Shown here: positions 6,579-15,251 of the stretch, piece by piece | Layout of the letters: each line of letters begins with the position of its first letter | How positions within the stretch are numbered: the stretch's first letter is position 1 | Assembly (NCBI GenBank): GCA_965261645.1 | Contig: CBDHDJ010000002.1 | Location: 372,001 to 436,000 of the forward strand | Reading direction: 5' to 3' | Source: CBDHDJ01 sp965261645 | Lineage (GTDB): Bacteria > Pseudomonadota > Alphaproteobacteria > SHVV01 | DNA length: 64,000 bases | Made by a program: the position numbers and the translations under genes | The notes under the pieces: model-generated | What the model saw: the letters and a program-made list of their open reading frames with translations, nothing else | What the model was told of the DNA's origin: nothing | Database searches by the model: none

Positions 6579-9298
6579 CGAAAAAAGGGCGGCAGACCGA
6601 AGCCTGCCGCCCGTTTTGGCTGGGGTTCGACGCGCTGTGGTGAGGCCGCGCGGACACCGGAAAGGAAATTCTCGACTTCCTTATCCAGCGAGTCGGACTG
6701 CTTGATCAGCCCGTCGGCCGCAGTGAGGACCTCGGTGGCGGCCGTTCCGGTTTCGTTGGAGGATTGCTGAACACCGGAGATGTTGCTCGAGACCTCCTGT
6801 GTCCCGCTCGCTGCCTGCTGGCAGTTGTTGGCAATCTCCCGGGTTGCCGCGGCTTGCTGCTCGACGGCCGAGGCAATGGCGGTCGACAATTCGTTGATCT
6901 TCTCGATCGTACTGGTGATGCTGCCGATCGCATCCACCGAACCCTTCGTCGCGCTTTGAATGTTGCTGATCTGCGCGGCGATCTCCTCGGTGGCTTTGGC
7001 CGTCTGCGTCGCCAGGTTTTTGACCTCCGATGCGACCACCGTGAAGCCCTTGCCGGCCTCGCCGGCCCGCGCCGCTTCGATGGTGGCATTGAGGGCCAGG
7101 AGATTGGTCTGGCCGGCGATATCGTTGATCAGCTCCACGACATCGCCGATCTTTTGCGCGGCCTCGGACAGGCTCTGAACCGATTCGTTGGTCTTGTTTG
7201 CCTCGTCGACCGCCTCCTTGGCGGTAGTGGAGGAAACCGCGACCCGGCGGCCGATCTCGTTGATCGAAGTAGTCACCTCCCCGGCCGCCGCGGAGACCGT
7301 CTGGACGTTGGTCGTGGCCTCTTCGGAGGCGGTTGCGACGGCGGTTGACTGGCGGCCCGTCTCTTCCGCCATGGCCGCCATGTTCTCGGCCGTCGGGCGC
7401 ATCTGCGACGCCGAGGAGCCAAGCGTCTGGACAACGTTTTTGACGCTGCCTTCGAAGGAATCGGCGAGTTCCTGCATGGCGTGGCGCTTTTCTTCCTCGG
7501 CGCGGCGCTCCTGCTCGGCCTGCTGTTCGCGCAGGCTGTCGGCCTCGATCGCGTTGTCTTTGAAGACCTGGACCGCACCGGCCATATCGCCGATTTCGTC
7601 ACTGCGATCGGTCCCTGAGATTTCGACAGATTTGTCTTCTGCGGCCAGTTTCTTCATGACTTCTGTCATTCTGGCGATCGGGTGGGCGATGCCGTTTCCG
7701 ATAAACCAGGCCAGCGCGAGGCCGACCATGAGAGCCAAGCCGACGCAGGCCGCGATGATGACGAAAGTGGTACTAATCGTTCCTTCGTTGTCCGCCTTGC
7801 GTTTGTCCATCAACCCTACTTCCTCGGCCGAGAACTCGGCCATAAGCTGCCGAAAGCTGTCGAAGTACACCTTGCCGCGCGCCTCACCGACCAGGTCGGC
7901 CATGTCGTCCATGGTCCTAGCGCTCCCGATCTGCCTTCTGGGCGCGATGTTCGGCTCGGTGACGTTGGCCTGCCAATCCCGAATCGTCTGCTGGGATTCG
8001 GTGAGCAACTGGACCTGCGCGGGATTGTCGTTCACGGTCTCTTGCAGGCTCGCGCTGAGGTCGAAGAAGCTCGCGCTTCCGGCCTCATAGGGAGCCAAGA
8101 AGTCCTCTCGGCCGGCCAGCAGGTAGCCCCGCATGCCGGTCTCCATATCGACCGCCGCGGCCAGGATGGCGTTGGCCTCCTGGATCACCCCGTAGGTATG
8201 GGTCACCCATCGCTCGTTTTCGTTCATGACGGTGAGATTCTGTTCGACGCTGTGTTCCGCCTCGGCGGCAGTCGCCTGACGTTGAACCAAGAGACTCGAT
8301 TCGACCTCGCGGAAGGCCGCGATACCCGTCCGGAAGGAGTCGAAGAATTGCTTGCCGGCCTTGCGGGACACGAGGGCCTGGACATCCTGCAACGTCTTCT
8401 CACCGGAGTTCACCTGGCGGCGGAGCGCGATAGCCGGCTCGGTCACTTGCTCGATCCAATTCCGGATAATCGTCTCCGTCTCCATGAGCCGCTCCACCTG
8501 GGCGGGATTGTCGTCAACGGTTTTCTGCAGGGCCGTCATCGTATCGAAGAACCCGGCCTGGCCGTCATTGTAGGGGTCCAGGAATTCTTCCTCCCCGGAG
8601 AGAAGGAAGCCGCGCATCCCGGTTTCCATGTTCACTGCATGGGCAAGAAGTTGATTCGCGCTGGCCAGCACTTCGTGGGTGTGGTCCGTCCACCCAACCG
8701 TATCCAGGACAATCGCGAAATCGCTGTCAACCGCTGTCTGGGCGACTTGGAAATCATTGCGGCGGGTATCCAATAGGGCCGCCTCCCGATCGACGAACGT
8801 CTGGATCTGGCCGCGGAAGGCATCGAAATACACCTTGTCCCGCGCCTCGCCCACCAGTTGGGCCATGTCGTTCATGGTCTCGGCGTCGCCGATGTCACGG
8901 CGCAGGTTGATCGTGGGTGCGACGGCCTGCTCCTGCCACTCGCGCAGGATTCGCTCTACCTCCTCAAGCCGCTCGACCTGCTTCGGGTTGTCGTTGACCG
9001 TCTCCTTCAGGGAGGCAATCCTTTGGTACGTCGCCTTCTCCCCGTTCTTGTAGGGATCGAGGAAGCCCTCTTTACCGGCCAGCAGATAGCCCCGCATGCC
9101 GGTTTCCATGTCCACGGCCGAGCCGATGATCGCCGCCGATTCGGCCAGCACCACCCGGGTGTGATCGACCCACCTGTTGGTGTCGACGATTGAGCTGATG
9201 CTGTAGCCGCTGACGGCCCCAAGGATCACCAGGAGGATCAGCGGGGAACAGATGCCGATCAGGATCTTGGGTTTCGTCTTCAAACTTGAGAATTTCAT
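6563..9298 (-). CDS. Methyl-accepting chemotaxis protein with three CHASE3 repeats
   Basis: 911 residues from the ATG at 9296-9298, which has a GGAGAA ribosome site. TM1 is at about 12-33. Three CHASE3-like sensory repeats start near residues 43, 203 and 364, each with METGMRG(Y/F)LL, so the period is about 160 residues. TM2 is at about 511-533, followed by HAMP and a signalling domain with the hairpin GQTNLLALNATIEAARAGE. It should signal to CheA/CheW at the inner membrane. The C-terminus is odd: a TGA seen after VRAA in the remnant at 9541 is TCA here, so the frame runs through a terminator hairpin and ends inside the IS. Confidence 0.92.
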   Translation of the reverse strand: MKFSSLKTKPKILIGICSPLILLVILGAVSGYSISSIVDTNRWVDHTRVVLAESAAIIGSAVDMETGMRGYLLAGKEGFLDPYKNGEKATYQRIASLKETVNDNPKQVERLEEVERILREWQEQAVAPTINLRRDIGDAETMNDMAQLVGEARDKVYFDAFRGQIQTFVDREAALLDTRRNDFQVAQTAVDSDFAIVLDTVGWTDHTHEVLASANQLLAHAVNMETGMRGFLLSGEEEFLDPYNDGQAGFFDTMTALQKTVDDNPAQVERLMETETIIRNWIEQVTEPAIALRRQVNSGEKTLQDVQALVSRKAGKQFFDSFRTGIAAFREVESSLLVQRQATAAEAEHSVEQNLTVMNENERWVTHTYGVIQEANAILAAAVDMETGMRGYLLAGREDFLAPYEAGSASFFDLSASLQETVNDNPAQVQLLTESQQTIRDWQANVTEPNIAPRRQIGSARTMDDMADLVGEARGKVYFDSFRQLMAEFSAEEVGLMDKRKADNEGTISTTFVIIAACVGLALMVGLALAWFIGNGIAHPIARMTEVMKKLAAEDKSVEISGTDRSDEIGDMAGAVQVFKDNAIEADSLREQQAEQERRAEEEKRHAMQELADSFEGSVKNVVQTLGSSASQMRPTAENMAAMAEETGRQSTAVATASEEATTNVQTVSAAAGEVTTSINEIGRRVAVSSTTAKEAVDEANKTNESVQSLSEAAQKIGDVVELINDIAGQTNLLALNATIEAARAGEAGKGFTVVASEVKNLATQTAKATEEIAAQISNIQSATKGSVDAIGSITSTIEKINELSTAIASAVEQQAAATREIANNCQQAASGTQEVSSNISGVQQSSNETGTAATEVLTAADGLIKQSDSLDKEVENFLSGVRAASPQRVEPQPKRAAGFGLPPFFRLAGC
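6579..6613 (-). terminator. Rho-independent terminator of the chemoreceptor gene
   Basis: Reading the minus strand, a GC-rich stem GGGCGGCAGGC pairs with GTCTGCCGCCC around a TTCG loop and is followed by six T residues. This is a classical intrinsic terminator. It now lies within the extended reading frame of the chemoreceptor because the original stop codon was lost. Confidence 0.85.
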
Positions 9299-9540
9299 CG
9301 TGTTCTCCGAAACAAAGGCCCTGGATTGAGCTCTCAGGGCGAGGATTTCGAGAAAGCCCTCGGCAGGCCGAACCGCCGCCGGCCGAAGACCGTGCCGCCA
9401 TGGCGCCCGCTTCGTGGGAACGCCTATCGCGACTTCATCAAACGAGCGCCATAATGAATCCACGGCTTTAAAGTGTGGTGAAGAGACTGGCTTAAAATTC
9501 GCTAAAAATTGACTTTGGGGCGACGATCACGCGGCTGAAC

Positions 9541-9775
9541 GGCGGAACGACTTGGATGAAAAAAGGGCGGCAGACCGAAGCCTGCCGTCCGTATTGGCTG
9601 GGGTTTGGCGCGCTGTGGTCAGGCCGCGCGGACACCGGCAGGAAAATTCTCGACTTTGCTTATCCAGCGTGCCGGACTGCTTGATCAGCGCCTCGGCCAC
9701 CGCGGAGACCGTCTGGACGTTGGTCGTGGCCTCTTCGGAGGCGGTCGCGACGGCGGGCGACTGGCGGCCACACCA
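9541..9775 (-). pseudogene. Remnant of a second chemoreceptor copy (C-terminal pieces)
   Basis: This stretch duplicates the 3' end of the chemoreceptor, including its terminator hairpin (about 9556-9590), but most of the signalling domain is deleted: VATASEEATTNVQTVSA is joined almost directly to ALIKQSGTLDK. A one-base insertion after LDK shifts the frame, and in the original frame the coding end reads VRAA followed by TGA. It is non-functional, but it records the ancestral stop codon and the pre-insertion sequence of the IS site at 5198. Confidence 0.8.
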
Positions 9776-9840
9776 ATCCTCGTCATGCTTGTTCGGCCGG
9801 CCGGCTTCGTGTATCCCAAGCGCCACGGGCGCGTCTCTGG

Positions 9841-9917
9841 CGGGGCGTAGCGCAGCCTGGTAGCGCGGCTGCTTTGGGAGCAGCAGGTCGCTGGTTCAAA
9901 TCCAGTCGCCCCGACCA
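9841..9917 (+). tRNA. tRNA-Pro (anticodon TGG)
   Basis: A 77-base cloverleaf with acceptor stem CGGGGCG/CGCCCCG, anticodon loop TTTGGGA giving anticodon TGG, T arm CTGGTTCAAATCCAG and encoded CCA. It directly precedes the NDUFS4-like gene. Confidence 0.95.
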
Positions 9918-9954
9918 TACGGCCCCCCGCGACGATGAGACCTCAACAGGCGTC

Positions 9955-10254
9955 ATGCGCATGGAAGCACGCATTTACCAGCCCACCAGAACGGCGATGC
10001 AATCGGGCCTCGCCAATACGCGGAAATGGCGCCTTGAGTTCGCCCGCGAGCAGGCCCGCGAGATCGACAGCCTGATGGGATGGACCGGCTCGTCCGACAT
10101 GAACGCGCAGGTGCAGCTCAGCTTCGAGACCCGTGCGGCAGCCATCGCCTTCGCCGAGAAGCACGGTCTTGCTTACCGCGTGATCGAGCCCAGGAAACAG
10201 ACCGTCCGGCGGCGACCCTACGCCGACAATTTCCGTTATGATCAAGTGCGTTGA
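9955..10254 (+). CDS. ETC complex I subunit (NDUFS4-like)
   Basis: 99 residues from the ATG at 9955 (an ATG two codons later is also possible). The sequence MEARIYQPTRTAMQSGLANT, then WRLEF and the central GWTGSSDMNAQVQLSFETRA, followed by AIAFAEKHGLAYRVIEP, matches the alphaproteobacterial homologue of the 18-kDa NDUFS4 accessory subunit of respiratory complex I. It would act on the cytoplasmic side of the inner membrane. It sits between tRNA-Pro and tRNA-Arg. A longer frame starting inside the tRNA is rejected. Confidence 0.9.
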   Translation: MRMEARIYQPTRTAMQSGLANTRKWRLEFAREQAREIDSLMGWTGSSDMNAQVQLSFETRAAAIAFAEKHGLAYRVIEPRKQTVRRRPYADNFRYDQVR

Positions 10255-10263
10255 CGGTTGGCC

Positions 10264-10340
10264 GCGCCCTTAGCTCAGCTGGATAGAGCAACAGCCTTCT
10301 AAGCTGTAGGTCCCAGGTTCGAGTCCTGGAGGGCGCGCCA
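10264..10340 (+). tRNA. tRNA-Arg (anticodon TCT)
   Basis: A 77-base cloverleaf with acceptor stem GCGCCCT/AGGGCGC, D arm TTAGCTCAGCTGGATAGAG, anticodon stem ACAGC/GCTGT with loop CTTCTAA giving TCT, T arm CAGGTTCGAGTCCTG and encoded CCA. Confidence 0.95.
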
Positions 10341-10416
10341 AACTTCGGTGCGGCGGGACGCGCTCCCCCCTCCCCCGCCCGCTGCCCTCGCAACGTGAGC
10401 CGGGTTGGCGGGGCGG

Positions 10417-11076
10417 CTATCTGTCCTTTTTCCCGGCCCCGGTGAGCCGGCCCTGGAAGCGGGGCTTGCTCATGCGCTCGACGTAACCGTCGAACATGAT
10501 ATTGAAGCTCACGCTCCAGCGCTCCTCGTCGCTCTTGTTGGGCGCCACCGCGTGTTTCAGCCAGGACGGAAAGAGCACCAGCCGTCCCGGTTTGACGTCG
10601 AGCGTGACGGTGCTCGCGGTCAGCGCCGATTTCTTCTTGACCGGCGGCGCGATGACGTGGGCTTGGGGCCGGGGGTCCTCGAACGTGATCGCGTCGCCGC
10701 CCTCGGGCACCTTGATGTAATAGACCGCGCTGAGAAAGTTGTTGGGGTGCGAATGCTCGTGATGATAGGCGCCCGGAACGCTGATGTTGGCCCAACAGCC
10801 GGTGATGGTGACCGACTTGTAGTCGATGTGCAGAAAATCCAGCACCCCCTCGGCGGCCGCCATGACGAAGCGATTGAGGTCGTGCAGCTCCTTTCGGGTG
10901 TGGAGATCGGTTTCCGTCTGCCAGGAGTGGCCGACCGGCACGTCGGGGCGTGGGGTCAACAGCTTGTCGATGCGTTTGGCAGCGCCCGCATTGATGCCCG
11001 CCCAGTCATCAGGCTTGAGATCGTGCACCCACACCAGGGTCTGAAAGAAGCTCAGCGTGGTTTGATTGGCAAACAT
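10417..11076 (-). CDS. 2OG-Fe(II) oxygenase superfamily protein (TIGR02466-like)
   Basis: 219 residues from the ATG at 11074-11076; ATGs at 11118 and 11112 would give a slightly longer protein, and no ribosome site decides between them. The double-stranded beta-helix core shows HEHSHPNNFLSAVYYI (metal-binding His region), ITFEDPRPQ, LVLFPSWLKHAV (distal His) and an Arg in ERWSVSFN for 2-oxoglutarate. This is the pattern of the putative 2OG-Fe(II) oxygenases of the TIGR02466 type. The substrate is unknown. It is convergent with tRNA-Arg and follows the EamA gene on the same strand. Confidence 0.82.
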   Translation of the reverse strand: MFANQTTLSFFQTLVWVHDLKPDDWAGINAGAAKRIDKLLTPRPDVPVGHSWQTETDLHTRKELHDLNRFVMAAAEGVLDFLHIDYKSVTITGCWANISVPGAYHHEHSHPNNFLSAVYYIKVPEGGDAITFEDPRPQAHVIAPPVKKKSALTASTVTLDVKPGRLVLFPSWLKHAVAPNKSDEERWSVSFNIMFDGYVERMSKPRFQGRLTGAGKKDR

Positions 11077-11195
11077 GGGACTGACGACTCTGAGGCGCTG
11101 GGCGCGAGGCATGTCCATGATGGCATAGAACCGGTCATGCCGCCCACCCTGCCAAAACCCCTCGGAGCACGCAGCCGCACCCGATCGCCTCCGGC

Positions 11196-12074
11196 CTAAG
11201 GCGCATTTCTGATCCGTTCGCGGTGGAGGATATAGAGCCCGCTCACCGTGATGATGGCGGCGCCCACCAGAGTCCAACCATCGGGAAAATCGGCGAAGAA
11301 CACATAACCCGCGATAGTTGCGCCGATGATCTCGAAATAACCGAACGGTGCGACCACAGAGGCTTCCGAGCGCTCATAGGCTTTGATCACTAAGAAATGG
11401 CCCAGGCCCGCGGTGAAACCCACGCCCACGAGCATGATCCAGCCGGCCAGGGTCGGCTCCGTCCAGAAAAAGGGCGCGACAAGCGTCGTCAGGACCGCGC
11501 CAATGTTTCCCGCGTAGAACAGCGACGTGACGGGGGTGGAGGCTTGGCTCACCATGCGGGTGAGGATTTGATAGAGCGCGTAGGTCAGCGCGAAGCCCAG
11601 TGGCAGCAGCACGGGCCAGCCGAATCCTCCGAGGCCGGGGCGAACGATGACGAGAACACCGATGAAGCCGGCTGCGACGGACAGCCAGCGCCGTAACCCC
11701 ACGACTTCACCGAGAAGAAAGACCGATAGCGCGGTGATCAGCACCGGCGCCAGATAGGTGATCGCGACGACATCGGCGAGCGGCATGTAGCGCAGCGACG
11801 TTACGCCGAGCGTGGTTCCAACCAGCATGAGCCCCGAGCGAACGAACTGTAGGTCCTTGCGTTGGCTCACGAGCAAAGTGCGAAGGTGTTGCGGGAACAA
11901 AAGCGGGATGATCGCCATGTGGCCGATGTAGCGGGCCCACATGATCTGGGCCGTGTGTATTTCCTGCGTGAGCTGCTTCATCAGCACGCCCATCGCGATC
12001 ATGAACAGCACCGAGGTGCACATCATCACGATGCCGAAGACGGGCGCATCCGAGCGGCGGGCGAGTTCGGTCAT
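11196..12074 (-). CDS. EamA-family (DMT superfamily) permease
   Basis: 292 residues from the ATG at 12072-12074; an ATG 11 codons upstream is also in frame. About ten hydrophobic segments form two EamA repeats, with typical features such as PLADVVAITYLAPVLITALS at the end of the first half and GHFLVIKAYERSEASVVAPF in the second. It is a probable inner-membrane drug or metabolite exporter with unknown substrate. An IS5 element is inserted 43 bases upstream of this start and may affect its expression. Confidence 0.88.
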   Translation of the reverse strand: MTELARRSDAPVFGIVMMCTSVLFMIAMGVLMKQLTQEIHTAQIMWARYIGHMAIIPLLFPQHLRTLLVSQRKDLQFVRSGLMLVGTTLGVTSLRYMPLADVVAITYLAPVLITALSVFLLGEVVGLRRWLSVAAGFIGVLVIVRPGLGGFGWPVLLPLGFALTYALYQILTRMVSQASTPVTSLFYAGNIGAVLTTLVAPFFWTEPTLAGWIMLVGVGFTAGLGHFLVIKAYERSEASVVAPFGYFEIIGATIAGYVFFADFPDGWTLVGAAIITVSGLYILHRERIRNAP

Positions 12075-12116
12075 GGTTGGTTGTCGATCATTGACGGCGC
12101 GCGGCACGGCTTCTCA

Positions 12117-13023
12117 GAGGCCGTTTCGAAAGGGGTTGAGTGGCCGGTGTCGATGTGATTCCAAGGAGGTTGCTGAGACCGATATGGAGCCGCCATGTGG
12201 ACGCCGACCACCCGAGAGCAGCATAGCCGCAAGACGCTGCGTTATCAGACTGATTTGACCGATGCGGAGTGGGTTGTGATCGAGCCTCATTTGCCTCCGG
12301 CTCATGGCACGGGACGGCCCCGGTCATGGCCGATGCGAGAGATCGTCAACGGCATTTTCTACGTGATGCGGGCTGGCTGCCCTTGGCGCTTGCTGCCAAG
12401 CGATTTGCCACCGTGGGGCACGATCTATCGCTGGTTCGCCAAGTTCCGCGACGACGGCCTCCTTGAGAAGATCAATCACTCTCTGGTCATGGCCGATCGC
12501 GAGCGGGTCGGACGCGAGGCCAGCCCGAGCGGCGCGATTATCGACAGCCAGAGCGTCAAGACAACCGAGGCTGGTGGCCCCCGCGGCTACGATGCGGGCA
12601 AGAAGATCAAGGGGCGCAAGCGCCACGCGCTGGTCGACACCGACGGGCGCGGCCTCGTGCTCGAGGCGCATCCGGCGAGTATCCAGGACCGCGATGGTGG
12701 CGGGTCGCTGCTGTGCGCCTCACGCGGCTCGTTTCCGTTCATCGAGAAGGTCTTTGCCGACAGCGGCTACGCCGGCGAGAAGGTCGCCACGGCCACCGTG
12801 ATCGCCGTCGAGATCGTGCGCAAAAGCCCCGATCAGGTCGGCTTCGCCGTCCAACCGCGCCGCTGGGTCGTGGAGCGCTTCTTCGCCTGGATCAACCGCA
12901 ACCGGCGACTGGCAAAGGACTTCGAGGCCACCATCGCCTCGGCCCGCGCCTTCCTCTACGCCGCCTCCGTCATGCTCCTCGTCCGCAGATTGGCCCGAGC
13001 CGCATGACTTTCGAAACCGACTC
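12117..13023 (+). mobile_element. IS5-family insertion sequence, complete
   Basis: Imperfect terminal repeats of 16 bases begin with GAG and share TTTCGAAAG (left GAGGCCGTTTCGAAAG, right the inverse of GAGTCGGTTTCGAAAG). The element is bounded by a 3-base direct repeat TCA (12114-12116, 13024-13026), as is usual for IS5-group elements. The length of 907 bases fits a single transposase gene. It is inserted upstream of the EamA permease. Confidence 0.9.
12195..13007 (+). CDS. IS5-family transposase
   Basis: 270 residues with the N-terminal LTDAEWVVIEPHLPP and PMREIVNGIFYVMRAGCPWR typical of IS5-group enzymes. The DDE residues are suggested by IIDSQSVKTTEAGG, VFADSGYAGEK and VVERFFAWINRNRRLAKDFE. 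Unlike many relatives it is one uninterrupted frame with no programmed frameshift, so it may be active. Confidence 0.93.
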   Translation: MWTPTTREQHSRKTLRYQTDLTDAEWVVIEPHLPPAHGTGRPRSWPMREIVNGIFYVMRAGCPWRLLPSDLPPWGTIYRWFAKFRDDGLLEKINHSLVMADRERVGREASPSGAIIDSQSVKTTEAGGPRGYDAGKKIKGRKRHALVDTDGRGLVLEAHPASIQDRDGGGSLLCASRGSFPFIEKVFADSGYAGEKVATATVIAVEIVRKSPDQVGFAVQPRRWVVERFFAWINRNRRLAKDFEATIASARAFLYAASVMLLVRRLARAA

Positions 13024-13094
13024 TCAGCAGACCGGTGACCGCTGGTCGACCTTCTCCCAATCGTTAACGCGCCCACGTCCGGGTGCCGATAATG

Positions 13095-13222
13095 GTAATC
13101 CTTCCGTTCTCAGGTGATGGAGATTTCAGCGATTGAGTGTCCGCTTCCAGTCTCGCCTGAGTGGCCGCAGCCAGATGTCCCTCCTGGGCTCGGCCCGCTT
13201 CATGTGCGTGTCGTAGCGCCGT
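13095..13222 (+). repeat. Left 128-base terminal inverted repeat of the IS66-DruA transposon
   Basis: The sequence matches the reverse complement of 20322-20449 with only a few mismatches; similarity stops abruptly at 13222. Read on the minus strand it encodes the last 30 or so residues of the DruA-like protein (RYDTHMKRAEPRRDIWLRPL and onward, then the stop). The inverted repeat is therefore a duplicated druA 3' end, far longer than usual IS66 ends. Confidence 0.9.
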
Positions 13223-13269
13223 GCAAAACCCTCTGCTAACGCCGCCCGCGATTCGTTATCGTCACGTCC

Positions 13270-13335
13270 ATGGCGATGCGCGACGAGGATTTCGGGACGG
13301 CGCTGACGCTGACCGAGGGGGACGAGGCGATCTGG
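13270..13335 (+). CDS. tnpC: IS66 transposase, putative exon 1
   Basis: A 22-codon segment (MAMRDEDFGTALTLTEGDEA, then IW) that stops exactly at the first intron. Ligation to 15252 keeps the frame and gives IW-SPPMSAPTSEP. Because exon 2 has its own ATG at 15261, these codons may instead be the 5' untranslated region. No clear ribosome site precedes either start. The assignment as exon 1 is inference from frame conservation. Confidence 0.5.
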
Positions 13336-15251
13336 GAGCGCCAGGCTAACTGGCGGAAAGTAGCCGGTGTGAGTCCGGCGGGAAGAAGGAGTAACCAACC
13401 ACTTCCACCCCGAGTCATGGGCCGGCATTCGCGAGGATGCAGGTTAAGCGTTGACAGGGGCGCGTATGGGCGAGGGCGATTGAGCTACGAAAAGTCTGAG
13501 AATCAGGGTGCCGAGGCTTTCCAGTATGTCGAAGGCAACACCGCTTCCACCGCCATGGTAAGGGGGAAGTGGACCCTGCGGAGTCGAAGAACCCAACCGC
13601 ACGTACGTAGGCTTTCACGCCGGGACCTGGGAGGTCTCCATGTCATCCCGCGGTCGTAGCGGGATCGCAAAGGAAAGGAGGAATCCGTAACCGATGACGA
13701 ACGGCATGGAGAAGTCAGACTCGGGAGTAGTAGCGATGAAGTCGGCGAACAAAGGGAGGCCTGTTCCGGCGGAGCCGATGGAGCGAAGGACCGAGCCCAA
13801 GGGGAATCTGGAAAGCCAAAGCATGCGCCGGACGCAGGACCGGGAAAGCGTGTCACAAGCGGCCGACCGGATACGGCAGTTTGTACAACGGGAGCCACGG
13901 GAGCGTCTGACGGCGCTTCTCCACCACGTTACGGTCGATGCGCTGCGCTGGGCGTTCTTCGCGTTGAAGAAGGACGCGGCGGCAGGTGCGGATGGCATGA
14001 CGTGGGGGATGTACGAGGGAGGGTTGGAAGGCCGGTTGGCCGCCCTGCACGACCGCGTGCACTCGGGAGCGTACCGGGCGACGCCATCACGGCGGGTGAA
14101 CATCCCGAAGCCGGATGGCGGCACACGACCGCTCGGCGTCGCGGCCATAGAGGACAAGATTGTCCAGAAGGCGGTGGCGGAGATTATCCTGACGCCAATT
14201 TACGAGGCGGAGTTCCTGGGGTTTAGCTATGGGTTCCGGCCCGGGTGTGGGGCGCACGACGCGCTTGATGCGCTCGCGGTCGGGATTGAACGGCGTAAGA
14301 TCAACTGGATAGCTGACGCAGATATCCGCGGATTTTTCGACCATGTCTCGCGGGACTGGTTGGTCCGGTTCCTCGAACATCGCATCGGAGACAAGCGGGT
14401 CATCAGGCTGATATCCAAGTGGTTGCACGTCGGCGTCATGGAAAATGGCGAGTGGCGGGACAACATGCGGGGGACTCCCCAGGGTTCGGTGATTTCGCCG
14501 ATCCTGGCCAACATCTACCTACATTACGTTCTCGATCTCTGGTTCCAGAAGAAGTGGCGCAGCCACGAGGTCAAAGGCGACACAATCATCGTGCGGTACG
14601 CCGATGATTTCGTGGTGGGTTTCCAGCACAAGCAAGACGCGGAGCGATTTCTGCGTGACCTGAAGGAGCGGCTTGGACGTTTTGAACTGGAACTGAACCC
14701 TGACAAGACCCGGCTCATCGAGTTCGGGCGGTTCGCAACTGAGAACCGTCAGCGGCTAGGGTTGGGCAAACCGGAGACGCTCGACTTTCTGGGCTTCACG
14801 CACTACTGCGCGAAGGACAGGAAGGGGCGGTTCCAGTTGGGGCGCAAGCCGGTCTCGAAGCGGATGGCGCGCACCCTGAAGCGAATAAAGGAGGAGCTTC
14901 GCAGGCGGATGCACGACGGCGTAAACCAGACCGCGCGGTGGCTGGGACAGGTACTTGATGGATGGCTGAACTACTTTGCCGTTCCAACCAGCTACCGATA
15001 TCTGGGGCGTTTCGTGCAACGACTGAAAGTACTGTGGCTCAGGACTCTGCGCCGCAGATCGCAGAAGGACCGCTACAGCGGGGACCGTATGGAGCGACTG
15101 ACAGCGAAATACTGGCCCACGCTGGAAATCCGACACCCGTGGCCGAGCCAACGATTTGCCGTCAATTGACCTGAGGGAGGAGCCGTGTGCATCAACGTGC
15201 CTGCACGGATCTGTGCGGGGGGAGCGGGGCAACCCGCTTCCCTACCGCGAT
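13336..15251 (+). mobile_element. Group II intron, copy 1
   Basis: A 1916-base block nearly identical to 16797-18712 (offset 3461; I noticed three substitutions in the reverse transcriptase region). It has the 5' structured region, a reverse-transcriptase/maturase gene, then the 3' ribozyme domains, and it ends in CCGCGAT, consistent with a group II AY end. The 5' end inferred from copy 2 is GAGCG, unlike the usual GTGYG. It interrupts the front of the IS66 transposase gene between an ATCTGG upstream and TCGCCC downstream. Confidence 0.85.
13694..15169 (+). CDS. Group II intron reverse transcriptase/maturase, copy 1
   Basis: 491 residues, start at 13694 with an AGGAGG-like site 11 bases upstream. 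The reverse transcriptase domain shows GADGMTW, IPKPDGGTRPLGVAAIEDK, FLGFSYGFRPG, GTPQGSVISPILANIYLHYV and the catalytic box VRYADDFVVGF. The C-terminal maturase domain includes LDFLGFTHYC and LNYFAVPTS. I see no HNH endonuclease domain, as in En-minus introns that use replication-fork targets. It differs from copy 2 at ELNPDK versus ELHPDK and RQRLG versus RQRRG. Confidence 0.93.
   Translation: MTNGMEKSDSGVVAMKSANKGRPVPAEPMERRTEPKGNLESQSMRRTQDRESVSQAADRIRQFVQREPRERLTALLHHVTVDALRWAFFALKKDAAAGADGMTWGMYEGGLEGRLAALHDRVHSGAYRATPSRRVNIPKPDGGTRPLGVAAIEDKIVQKAVAEIILTPIYEAEFLGFSYGFRPGCGAHDALDALAVGIERRKINWIADADIRGFFDHVSRDWLVRFLEHRIGDKRVIRLISKWLHVGVMENGEWRDNMRGTPQGSVISPILANIYLHYVLDLWFQKKWRSHEVKGDTIIVRYADDFVVGFQHKQDAERFLRDLKERLGRFELELNPDKTRLIEFGRFATENRQRLGLGKPETLDFLGFTHYCAKDRKGRFQLGRKPVSKRMARTLKRIKEELRRRMHDGVNQTARWLGQVLDGWLNYFAVPTSYRYLGRFVQRLKVLWLRTLRRRSQKDRYSGDRMERLTAKYWPTLEIRHPWPSQRFAVN

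Noticed and set aside
9874..9954. Longer start for the NDUFS4-like gene
   Set aside because: The extra codons lie in tRNA-Pro.
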